Shown here in pieces: positions 1 through 6,173 of a stretch of DNA of 11,769 nucleotides (position 1 is the stretch's first letter; every line of letters begins with the position of its first letter). A model generated the notes under the pieces. It saw only the letters and a list, made by a program, of their open reading frames with translations, was not told the DNA's origin and did not search any database. Source of the stretch: JAGGVT01 sp965369605 (GTDB lineage Bacteria > JAJVIF01 > JAGGVT01); NCBI GenBank assembly GCA_965369605.1, contig CBDURE010000110.1, forward strand, positions 1 through 11,769. Direction: 5' to 3'. The translations under genes were made by a program, and so were the position numbers.

Positions 1-38
1 TTTAAATGTTTTAGTTCAAACTTAACCGGACAGTAGTA

Positions 39-800
39 ATGTATTCAATAAAATTCTGGATAAAAGAAGCGTGGCTGGGATTTCTCGAATTTATCTATCC
101 CATTGGATGCCGTGGATGCTCTGTAATTGAGGGGAAATATTTGTGTGATTCATGTTTCCAAACAATTGTGTATATAGACAAGCCAAGATGCAAACACTGC
201 TGCATCCCTCTTGAGGACGAGTATAAATCCTTCTGCCCCAGATGCGCTGTTGAATTCGGCCATCACGATGGCGGTATCTCGATTGCCCTTTATGATGACC
301 CGATTGGAAAGCTGATTCGTGAATTGAAATACGAAAGGGAGAAAGGCATCGCGGCGTTTTTTTCAAAATTGATTCAAACGAGAATCGTCAAGGAAAATCT
401 GCTTGAAAATCTCAGGTGCGATTATATCCATCCTGTCCCTCTAAGCAGGAAACGCTTTATTTCAAGAGGATTTAATCAATCAGGATTGATTGCCAAAAAG
501 CTTGCTGAAGCGATTGATATTTCATACCGTGATGACATCCTGACTCGCATCAGGGATACTGAATCGCAGGCCGGATTGGGATTTGATGAGCGATTGGTAA
601 ATATACGGGGCGCGTTTAAGGTCGCGGATGAAAATGCTATTTCCGGCAAATCGATTCTTCTTGTCGATGATGTCATGACAACCGGCGCGACAATCGAGGA
701 ATGTGCAAGAACACTAAATGCCGCGGGTGCAAGCAAGGTTAAGTTCATTACAGTCGCAAGGCAGATTTTTGAGACCGATGCCGTTGAGAAGATTATTTAG
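39..800 (+). CDS. comF: ComF family phosphoribosyltransferase-like protein
   Basis: This 253-residue protein has the ComF/GntX layout. The N-terminal zinc-finger-like region has four CxxC pairs (C24/C27, C36/C39, C51/C54, C66/C69). The C-terminal type I phosphoribosyltransferase fold carries the PRPP-binding motif VDDVMTTGAT at about residues 209-218, preceded by the hydrophobic strand ILL. Length and order match the family. ComF proteins are linked to DNA uptake in competent bacteria, but homologues are widespread in non-competent species and the enzymatic substrate is unclear, so the role here is inferred. The ATG at 39 follows a weak GGA about 8 nt upstream. A repeat region separates it from lipB, so they need not form one operon. 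No frameshift or missing motif residue is seen. Confidence 0.9.
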   Translation: MYSIKFWIKEAWLGFLEFIYPIGCRGCSVIEGKYLCDSCFQTIVYIDKPRCKHCCIPLEDEYKSFCPRCAVEFGHHDGGISIALYDDPIGKLIRELKYEREKGIAAFFSKLIQTRIVKENLLENLRCDYIHPVPLSRKRFISRGFNQSGLIAKKLAEAIDISYRDDILTRIRDTESQAGLGFDERLVNIRGAFKVADENAISGKSILLVDDVMTTGATIEECARTLNAAGASKVKFITVARQIFETDAVEKII

Positions 801-810
801 AATGATTTGG

Positions 811-850
811 AATAGCAGAAAGTTTAAGAGCGTATCGGGAAGGAAAATCT
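811..850 (+). repeat. Solo end of a MITE-like repeat
   Basis: The sequence from 811 begins AATAGCAGAA and continues with a GTTTAAGAGC-like block. It matches the left terminal inverted repeat of the element at 5669-5904, which begins AATAGCAGAA at 5671, with few differences over the first 25 bases or so. It lies 11 bases after the comF stop codon. I do not see a clear matching right end nearby, so I read it as a degenerate or truncated copy. Confidence 0.5.
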
Positions 851-878
851 TAATTTAAAACGCGGGATAGTGCATTTC

Positions 879-909
879 CGTAGGGGCGGGTTTAAAACCC
901 TCTCCTACG
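879..909. repeat. Imperfect palindrome in the comF-lipB intergenic region
   Basis: A near-palindrome runs from CGTAGGGG at 879 through GGGTTTAAAACCC (888-900) to CTCCTACG at 909. The arms CGTAGG and CCTACG and the core pair well, with a few mismatches in between. It could form a hairpin in RNA and act as a terminator-like or REP-like element. There is no clear T-run, so it is called a repeat rather than a terminator. Confidence 0.5.
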
Positions 910-927
910 TTTTACAGATGTATTCGC

Positions 928-968
928 CGGGTGCCGCCCACACATCACGTCTTTTTGTGATTTGTGGG
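928..968 (+). repeat. Hairpin with GGGTGCCGCCCACAC core, upstream of lipB
   Basis: The arms CCCACACATCAC (937-948) and GTGATTTGTGGG (957-968) pair with a single mismatch over 12 bp, around the loop GTCTTTTT. The segment 928-943 (CGGGTGCCGCCCACAC) is identical over 16 nt to the core of the 27-bp tandem array at 11661-11769, so it belongs to a dispersed repeat family. The hairpin ends 30 bases before the lipB start and could affect its leader. Confidence 0.6.
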
Positions 969-998
969 TGAAAGGCAAAAGTTCGTTGAAATTAGAAC

Positions 999-1670
999 AT
1001 GAGTAAATGGACATACATACAATCAATTGCCTATAGCGATTATCTCCAGCTTAAGGAGCAAATGCACAAGGCGCGCCATCTGGGGCAAATCGATGATACA
1101 TGGCTGATTACATCGCATACGCCGGGTGTTTTTACGTATGGCAGAAGCTTCAAGAAATCAAGCCTGCTGGATTCAGAAGATAGAATCAAAGAAAGCGGAC
1201 GGGAGATTTTTGAAATTGAGCGAGGCGGAGATATTACATATCATGGGCCATCGCAGGTGATGATTTATCCTTTCATCGATGTTCCCGACCATGATATTGA
1301 GCATCTTGTCAGGGATTTTGAAAAACTGGTGATTAATATTCTCGCTGATTATTCACTCACCGGAGTTCCGGTTAAGAATTATCCCGGTATCTGGTGCAAT
1401 GGATCGAAGATAGCATCCATCGGACTCGCGGTTAGAAAGTGGATTACAATGCATGGAATGTCATTTAATCTGGAGAAGGATGATGGCGGATTTAAAATGA
1501 TTATTCCGTGTGGCATTGACGGGATAACGATGACATCACTGTCGGAGCAAATCGGTGATAAAATCGACAGGCTTGAATTCGTTGATAAAATAGTTGCTCA
1601 GATTGAATCCGTTTTTGATGTGGGGCTTGAAAAAGTTAATTTTGAAAATATTATTAATCGAGACTTTTAA
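999..1670 (+). CDS. lipB: Octanoyl-[acyl carrier protein]:protein N-octanoyltransferase LipB
   Basis: LipB moves octanoate from octanoyl-ACP to the acceptor lysine of lipoyl domains, the first step of de novo lipoylation in the cytoplasm. The 223-residue protein has the family signatures: RGGD at 75-78, a THGP-type segment with HGPSQ at 82-86 (usually HGPGQ), the catalytic lysine in SKIASIG (K137), the MHGMSFNL block, and the nucleophile cysteine in PCGI (C171). Length is typical. The ATG at 999 has only a weak Shine-Dalgarno. lipA lies downstream, but a minus-strand lipoprotein gene and a decayed second lipB copy now separate them. The HGPSQ serine is a minor departure from consensus, and both catalytic residues are present, so I expect an active enzyme. 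Confidence 0.93.
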   Translation: MSKWTYIQSIAYSDYLQLKEQMHKARHLGQIDDTWLITSHTPGVFTYGRSFKKSSLLDSEDRIKESGREIFEIERGGDITYHGPSQVMIYPFIDVPDHDIEHLVRDFEKLVINILADYSLTGVPVKNYPGIWCNGSKIASIGLAVRKWITMHGMSFNLEKDDGGFKMIIPCGIDGITMTSLSEQIGDKIDRLEFVDKIVAQIESVFDVGLEKVNFENIINRDF

Positions 1671-1695
1671 AAAAATATTTGCATTATTGAAGCCC

Positions 1696-1745
1696 TACTT
1701 CTCACTAGCCGGGAACATGATGAGTCTTATCGGTAGTGTGAAGTA
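1696..1745. terminator. Possible hairpin between convergent genes
   Basis: TACTTCTCACTA (1696-1707) and TAGTGTGAAGTA (1734-1745) are complementary over 12 positions with one mismatch, separated by 26 bases. It lies between the converging 3' ends of lipB and the lipoprotein gene, where a bidirectional terminator would be expected. The loop is long and neither side has a T-run, so this is tentative. Confidence 0.3.
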
Positions 1746-1766
1746 CTACAGCAATCAATGTTTTCT

Positions 1767-4040
1767 TTACTCAATACTGAATTTCGACAAGTAAATATCC
1801 TGGCCACCGTTAGTTGCAAGAGGGTTGCCATCACCGAAATTTACAGTTCTTCGAAAGATACCTGTAACGTACACATACTCGGAGGTATCGCCGGCTTTAT
1901 CAATAGCAATTGATCGAGCGAGATCAGAATCCATTCCTCCCCATGCCTTTACCCAAATGAAATCGCCATTTGAATCAAACTTACTGATATAAGCATCTGC
2001 ATCACCGATCGAAAGAATAGGGTTGCCATCACCGAAATCAATTCCCGCATAGAAAGAACCGCTGACATACACATTGTCGGCTTTATCAACCGCAATTGAT
2101 GACGAATATTGGCTACCGCTGCCTCCCCATGTTTCCACCCAGACGAAATCGCCATCTTGATTATGTTTGAGCAGATAAGCATCCCAGTTGCCACTGGATT
2201 GAATAGGATTGCCATCACCGAAATCTACTTCATCTTGAAAGAGACCGCCAGAATATACATGTCCCGAATTATCAACAGCCACTGATATTCCATCATCGTG
2301 TTCCATACCTCCCCATGTTTTAACCCAGTTAAAATCACTATTTGGGGCATAACTGCATAAGTAAACATCAGTATTGCCATTAGATTGAATGGGACTGCCA
2401 TCACCGAAATCTACTGTTCCTTTGAATCCTCCAATTGCATATGCATTACCCTGGCCATCAACTGCAACTGCACTTCCAGTATCCCAATCCACCCCACCCC
2501 ATGTTCTAACCCAGTCAAAATCGCCATTTGAATTATATTTGACCAGGAAAATATCATATTCTCCATTGGGTTGAATTGGGTTGCCATCGCCAAAATCCAC
2601 TTGACTATCAAAGGAACCTGTAACAAACATATTCCCGAAGTTATCAATCGCAGTTGAAGCAGCGAATTCCCGACCGCTTCCAGTATATATTTTCACACTG
2701 ATAAAATCGCCATTGGAATTTAACTTTAGCAGAAAGGCGTCATTTCTACCATTAGGCTGAATTGGATTGCCATCACCAAAATCCACTTCACTATAAAAGA
2801 TGCCTGCAACGTACACGTTCCCGGAGTTATCGGTTACAACTGAAGCTGCATCTTCCCCACCGATTCCCCCCCATGTAACAACCTTGATTAAATCGCCTTT
2901 TGAATCATATTTGGACAGAAAAGCATCACACCCTCCATTGGATTGAATAATGATGCCATCACCAAAATCCACATCATAAGCGAAGTTACCTGCGACATAC
3001 ACATCTCCGGAATCATCGACTACAACTGCATTTCCATTATCCCATCCAGGAGATAAACTGGGGCCGCCCCATGTATTTACCCATTGAAATCCGGGTATTA
3101 TCAGCTGCGTGCCTTCTGTAACGTGAATCTCAACTTTTTTATGTATCGCAAGCGAGCCGGAGTTGGCTGATCTCGCGGTAATAACCCCCTGATACACGCC
3201 ATGAGGAGCGCCAGCGTTATTGACAATATGCAATTCCCACCATCCTGGCGATGAGTGCTGATAAAAATATGATTCAGGTTCATTTGTTATTTCGGGGCAA
3301 TGCATAATAACCTCACTTACATCATCCTGCCAGTCATCAACGCTGGTGAGACCATATGTATGAGCGCCAACATTTTCGTATAAATAATCCCATAAAAAAA
3401 AATAGTTTATTTGGTACGGCTCCTCACAATTGGATGGATAGGAGGCATCAATAGTAAAATGGATTGGACAACTGCCGGGTGGGTTATAAACATACAGCGT
3501 TTCCGTTATACGCCTTCCGCTTGGGAATTTACGTTCTAATGAATTTATTGAGTAATCCCTAAACGGGTTTATATCTTCTCCCCCGGCGATATCAAAAAGC
3601 CCAGTCCAGTTATCATCCGCTAATTGCGTGTGGCCGTCTTCATCAGTCATTATAATCAATCGAACATCATAGACATCAAACGGATAAGGGTTTGTAAGGG
3701 AAACATCAGCGTAAACAATATGCTCCGGGTTCACATGGTCGATTATAACTTCAGGTGTTGGAATTAAATTCTTTGCCTGATAGTGAATAAATGCCGAACG
3801 GTCAGGCTCGACTGTTGCTGTCATGGATTCATAGTCAAAATCCATTGTCCATGATCCTAGAAGAATTCTGTTTGATCCATCGGATTCAATATCGGGCAGT
3901 GATTGGTATAAATCGGATGGTGTATCCGATGGTGCCACTGGTGATGATGCTCTGGCTGAACATCCCGCAATCAGTAATCCGAAAACGATAAAATAAACCA
4001 TTAAAAGAGGATATTTTTTTTGCATATCGCTTTTTCCCAT
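1767..4040 (-). CDS. Lipoprotein with seven-unit beta-propeller (SBBP-like) repeats
   Basis: This is a 757-residue predicted lipoprotein. A lysine-containing start and a hydrophobic stretch lead to the lipobox LIAGC, with lipidated Cys at residue 27. Residues about 28-315 form an unrecognised N-terminal region, probably beta-rich. From about 315 to the end there are seven units of roughly 62 residues, each with a (V/I)-(D/N)-FGDG motif, then N-G-x-x-D-x-(F/Y)-(L/I), a GDF-x-WV-x-TWGG strand and a D-x-x-GN-VYV-x-G strand. These resemble SBBP/beta-propeller repeats, and seven units suit a closed propeller. At the DNA level the coding motif recurs about every 186-190 bp. The function is unknown; a surface-anchored binding or adhesion role is a guess. 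The in-frame ATG at 4025 (M6) has a GGGAAA-like sequence upstream and may be the true start. The gene is opposite in strand to its neighbours and separates lipB from lipA. Confidence 0.85.
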   Translation of the reverse strand: MGKSDMQKKYPLLMVYFIVFGLLIAGCSARASSPVAPSDTPSDLYQSLPDIESDGSNRILLGSWTMDFDYESMTATVEPDRSAFIHYQAKNLIPTPEVIIDHVNPEHIVYADVSLTNPYPFDVYDVRLIIMTDEDGHTQLADDNWTGLFDIAGGEDINPFRDYSINSLERKFPSGRRITETLYVYNPPGSCPIHFTIDASYPSNCEEPYQINYFFLWDYLYENVGAHTYGLTSVDDWQDDVSEVIMHCPEITNEPESYFYQHSSPGWWELHIVNNAGAPHGVYQGVITARSANSGSLAIHKKVEIHVTEGTQLIIPGFQWVNTWGGPSLSPGWDNGNAVVVDDSGDVYVAGNFAYDVDFGDGIIIQSNGGCDAFLSKYDSKGDLIKVVTWGGIGGEDAASVVTDNSGNVYVAGIFYSEVDFGDGNPIQPNGRNDAFLLKLNSNGDFISVKIYTGSGREFAASTAIDNFGNMFVTGSFDSQVDFGDGNPIQPNGEYDIFLVKYNSNGDFDWVRTWGGVDWDTGSAVAVDGQGNAYAIGGFKGTVDFGDGSPIQSNGNTDVYLCSYAPNSDFNWVKTWGGMEHDDGISVAVDNSGHVYSGGLFQDEVDFGDGNPIQSSGNWDAYLLKHNQDGDFVWVETWGGSGSQYSSSIAVDKADNVYVSGSFYAGIDFGDGNPILSIGDADAYISKFDSNGDFIWVKAWGGMDSDLARSIAIDKAGDTSEYVYVTGIFRRTVNFGDGNPLATNGGQDIYLSKFSIE

Positions 4041-4109
4041 ACAAATAATTATTAAAATACATAATAATCATCCCCTTTTGATACATAATTATTTTACCAC
4101 ATGCTAATC

Positions 4110-4308
4110 ATGATTTATCCTTTCATTGATTTTCCCAACTATGATATTGAACATCCAGCCATGAATTTTGAAAAGCTGGCGATAAATATTCTTGCTGATT
4201 ATAATCTTGAGGGTGTATCGTTAAATTTGTTGATAAAATGGTTGCTTACATTGAATTAGTTTTTGGTGTGAGGTTTGAGAAGATTGATAATAATAATTTA
4301 AAAACAGT
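4110..4308 (+). pseudogene. Degenerate internally deleted lipB copy
   Basis: Bases 4111-4210 align without gaps to 1261-1360 of intact lipB, about 80 of 100 identical by eye. They encode MIYPFIDFPNYDIEH against MIYPFIDVPDHDIEH in LipB. From 4229 (GTTGATAAAATG) the similarity resumes with 1581 onward, giving VAYIELVFGVRFEK against VAQIESVFDVGLEK. About 202 bases of lipB are missing in between, which removes both the catalytic lysine and cysteine regions. The 5' third of lipB is absent too. The deletion shifts frame and the first half stops at 4257-4259. Differences include both synonymous and amino-acid-changing sites, suggesting an old paralogue rather than a fresh duplication. The remnant runs into the lipA start. 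Confidence 0.8.
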
Positions 4309-4318
4309 AATTGAGCAG

Positions 4319-5206
4319 ATGAACGAAAAGCGAAAACATAACAAACATCCCAGCTGGGTTAAGGTGCGATACAGGCCATCGAAAATGATCGATGAAGTCG
4401 AGGATTTCCTGAGGGAATATAACGTTCATACAGTCTGCTCATCCGCGCTTTGCCCTAACAGGGGACAGTGTTTCAATGAAAAAGCGATGACGTTCCTTAT
4501 TCTCGGGCCGCGATGCACTCGCCAATGCAGTTTCTGTTCCGTGGATAAATCCAAACGTGAGCCATACACGGAATTTGAAAGAGACGCCCGGGCTATTTTC
4601 AAAGCGGTTGAAAAATTCAATTTACGCTATATCACACTAACCTCCCCTACTCGCGATGACCTTCCCGATGGTGGGGCATCTGTGTATGCGGATTTGATAC
4701 GGCGTTTGAAAAACCTTCCAAAACCTCCTCTGGTTGAGGCGTTGATTCCTGATTTCGATGGCAATTGGGATGCCCTGAATCTGGTTTTAGATTCCAAACC
4801 GGATGTTTTAGCACACAATTTGGAAACAGTATCACGATTATATTATAGGGTCAGAAAAGGCGCGGATTGGAATCGCTCGCTTGAGGTTTTGAAAATAACA
4901 TCGAGCAGCGGCAAGGCAATAACCAAATCGGCGTTCATCGTGGGACTTGGTGAAACGCTGCCTGAACTGTCCGACGCTTTAACTGAAGCGCGAAAAGCTG
5001 GTTGTGAGATAATGGTCGTGGGGCAGTATTTAAGGCCTACGAAGGCACAGATGCCGGTTGACAGATATGTTACACCTGATGAATTTGATTTGATTGAAGA
5101 GACCGGCAGGCAAACAGGATTCAAGGTCATGCTAGCAGCGCCAACATACAGAAGTTCGTTTAAAGCTGAGGAAGCATATAATTTGGCAGTAGAGAAAACT
5201 ATTTAG
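4319..5206 (+). CDS. lipA: Lipoyl synthase (radical SAM)
   Basis: LipA inserts two sulfur atoms into the octanoyl chain on lipoyl domains, using SAM and a sacrificial auxiliary [4Fe-4S] cluster. With the ATG at 4319 the protein has 295 residues, normal for the family. It shows HPSWVKVR, which corresponds to the usual W-L-K-V-R entry of LipA. The auxiliary-cluster cysteines are CSSALCPNRGQC (C40, C45, C51). The radical-SAM motif is CTRQCSFC (C66, C70, C73). The C-terminal serine motif is RSSF where RSSY is usual. An upstream in-frame ATG at 4238 would add 27 residues, but those are the tail of the lipB remnant, so 4319 is preferred; neither start has a strong Shine-Dalgarno. The lipoyl-domain gene follows 33 bases downstream and is probably co-transcribed. 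Confidence 0.93.
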   Translation: MNEKRKHNKHPSWVKVRYRPSKMIDEVEDFLREYNVHTVCSSALCPNRGQCFNEKAMTFLILGPRCTRQCSFCSVDKSKREPYTEFERDARAIFKAVEKFNLRYITLTSPTRDDLPDGGASVYADLIRRLKNLPKPPLVEALIPDFDGNWDALNLVLDSKPDVLAHNLETVSRLYYRVRKGADWNRSLEVLKITSSSGKAITKSAFIVGLGETLPELSDALTEARKAGCEIMVVGQYLRPTKAQMPVDRYVTPDEFDLIEETGRQTGFKVMLAAPTYRSSFKAEEAYNLAVEKTI

Positions 5207-5239
5207 TCTTTAAGAAATAATCATAACGCAGGTAGCAGG

Positions 5240-5668
5240 ATGAAAAAAGTAACGTTTGATATATTAATCCCAAGAATCAGCGATGAGATAATCGATTGCC
5301 AGATAGCGCGATGGCTCAAGGATGTGGATGATTATATCTATGAGGGCGATATCATCGTTGAGTTGGAAACGGAAAAAACAACTATCGAAATTGAATCGCC
5401 CACTGATGGGATACTCGAAGGAATATACGTTTTCGAGGGTGAGGAGGTTATCGAGGGCGAGCGAATCGGAATCATCAACGCGGATGAATCGTGGACCGAT
5501 GATGAGGATGTTCTGGATGGCAATGATTCGGAAGATGAACTTGAATACGCCACGAGTGATGAAAATGATGATAATGACAAGATGCTAATGAATGAACTCG
5601 ATGATCTGGATAAGGAAGATATGCGGACATCGGTATCAGTCGTTGATGTCGAGGATGATAAGGGTTAG
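5240..5668 (+). CDS. Stand-alone lipoyl-domain protein with acidic tail
   Basis: Residues 1-80 form a lipoyl/biotinyl attachment domain like the N-terminal domain of 2-oxo-acid dehydrogenase E2 subunits. The acceptor hairpin is ELETEKTTIEIESP, with the modified lysine at K46, followed by the DG-I-L-E-G-I and E-G-E turns. Residues 82-142 are strikingly acidic (27 Asp/Glu of 61, by count) and low-complexity. There is no E1-binding domain or acyltransferase domain, and neither follows downstream. The ATG at 5240 has an AGG about 7 nt upstream. The location behind lipA suggests it is lipoylated by the adjacent enzymes. It could be a free lipoyl carrier, a GcvH-like shuttle (the sequence looks more E2-like), or the first piece of a truncated E2. 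A MITE-like element starts directly after the stop codon, which leaves truncation possible. Confidence 0.8.
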   Translation: MKKVTFDILIPRISDEIIDCQIARWLKDVDDYIYEGDIIVELETEKTTIEIESPTDGILEGIYVFEGEEVIEGERIGIINADESWTDDEDVLDGNDSEDELEYATSDENDDNDKMLMNELDDLDKEDMRTSVSVVDVEDDKG

Positions 5669-5904
5669 TTAATAGCAGAAGGTTCAAGAGCCTGTCAGAA
5701 AAGGTTATTTTATATCTCATCCCCCCCTTAATCCCCCCGCGAACGGGGGGAAATTCTTATGCATATGTAAACAATACTTCTGATCTATATGCTTGCGAAG
5801 GGGAGAAATAATACTCTCCCTCCCTGCTCGCGGGGAGAGCCGGGGTGGGGGCTTCTTGTTTGCGATACATTCACAGACAGGCTCTTAAACCCTCTGCTGT
5901 TTAA
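5669..5904. mobile_element. MITE-like palindromic element
   Basis: The ends are imperfect inverted repeats of about 30 bp: TTAATAGCAG...AAGAGCCTGTCAG (5669-5698) and CAGACAGGCTCTT...CTGCTGTTTAA (5874-5904). Just inside are second inverted arms rich in C and G: a CCCCCC-AATCCCCCCGCGAACGGGGGG block at about 5721-5750 and a CTCCCTCCC...GGGGAGAGCCGGGGTGGGG block at about 5815-5850. TTAA at 5669-5672 and 5901-5904 could be a target duplication. No transposase is encoded, so it would be non-autonomous and moved in trans, or it may be a REP-like repeat. It occupies the space between the lipoyl-domain gene and the tRNA and can fold into strong RNA hairpins, which may terminate transcription. Confidence 0.65.
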
Positions 5905-5941
5905 CATAGATTATGTTTTAATTTTAAAACTATCAGCAATG

Positions 5942-5970
5942 TTGCGTTATCTTCAATGTAGTAATACAAT
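5942..5970 (+). promoter_or_regulatory. Possible tRNA-Ser promoter
   Basis: TTGCGT (5942-5947) and TACAAT (5965-5970) are spaced by 17 bases and match the sigma70 -35 and -10 boxes partly. They are placed so that transcription would begin at about the first base of the tRNA. This is a weak call made from position and spacing. Confidence 0.35.
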
Positions 5971-5977
5971 TTCATGC

Positions 5978-6064
5978 GGAGGCGTGTCCGAGTGGTTGAA
6001 GGAGATGGTCTTGAAAACCATTGGGCTCGTTAGGGTCCCGGGGGTTCGAATCCCTCCGCCTCCG
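5978..6064 (+). tRNA. tRNA-Ser (anticodon TGA)
   Basis: The acceptor arms GGAGGCG (5978-5984) and CGCCTCC (6057-6063) pair fully, with discriminator G at 6064. The D arm begins TCCGAGTGG. The anticodon stem ATGGT/ACCAT encloses the loop CTTGAAA, with anticodon TGA at 6012-6014 reading UCA serine codons. A long variable arm, typical of class II tRNAs, precedes the T arm GGGGG-TTCGAAT-CCCTC, which has one G-U pair. The 87-nt length and G discriminator fit tRNA-Ser. The CCA end is not encoded; TTTT follows. Confidence 0.96.
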
Positions 6065-6173
6065 TTTTGAAAACGCATCTCATTCTCCCGATTGAGATTT
6101 GGTTTCGATTAACTTATAATCAGAATTTACCACGATATGATTATTACAATGTTCCATCTGATGGAAACTAGTA

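Noticed and set aside
1594..1794. Open frame overlapping the lipB 3' end
   Set aside because: It is a frame shadow of lipB running into the convergent gap, without a ribosome site or domain.
1949..2647. Minus-strand open frames inside the lipoprotein gene
   Set aside because: They are out-of-frame products of the repeated coding motif and recur with its period.
5338..5720. Minus-strand Ser-rich open frames opposite the lipoyl gene
   Set aside because: They are the complement of the Asp/Glu-rich (GAT/GAA) codons of the acidic tail, and no family similarity is seen.
5789..6070. Open frame of 93 codons covering the MITE right half and the tRNA
   Set aside because: It overlaps a clear tRNA-Ser and an inverted-repeat element, and its residues show no domain; treated as spurious.
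6076..6102. Hairpin ATCTCA/TGAGAT after the tRNA
   Set aside because: A 6-bp stem with a 10-nt loop and no T-run is too weak to call a terminator.
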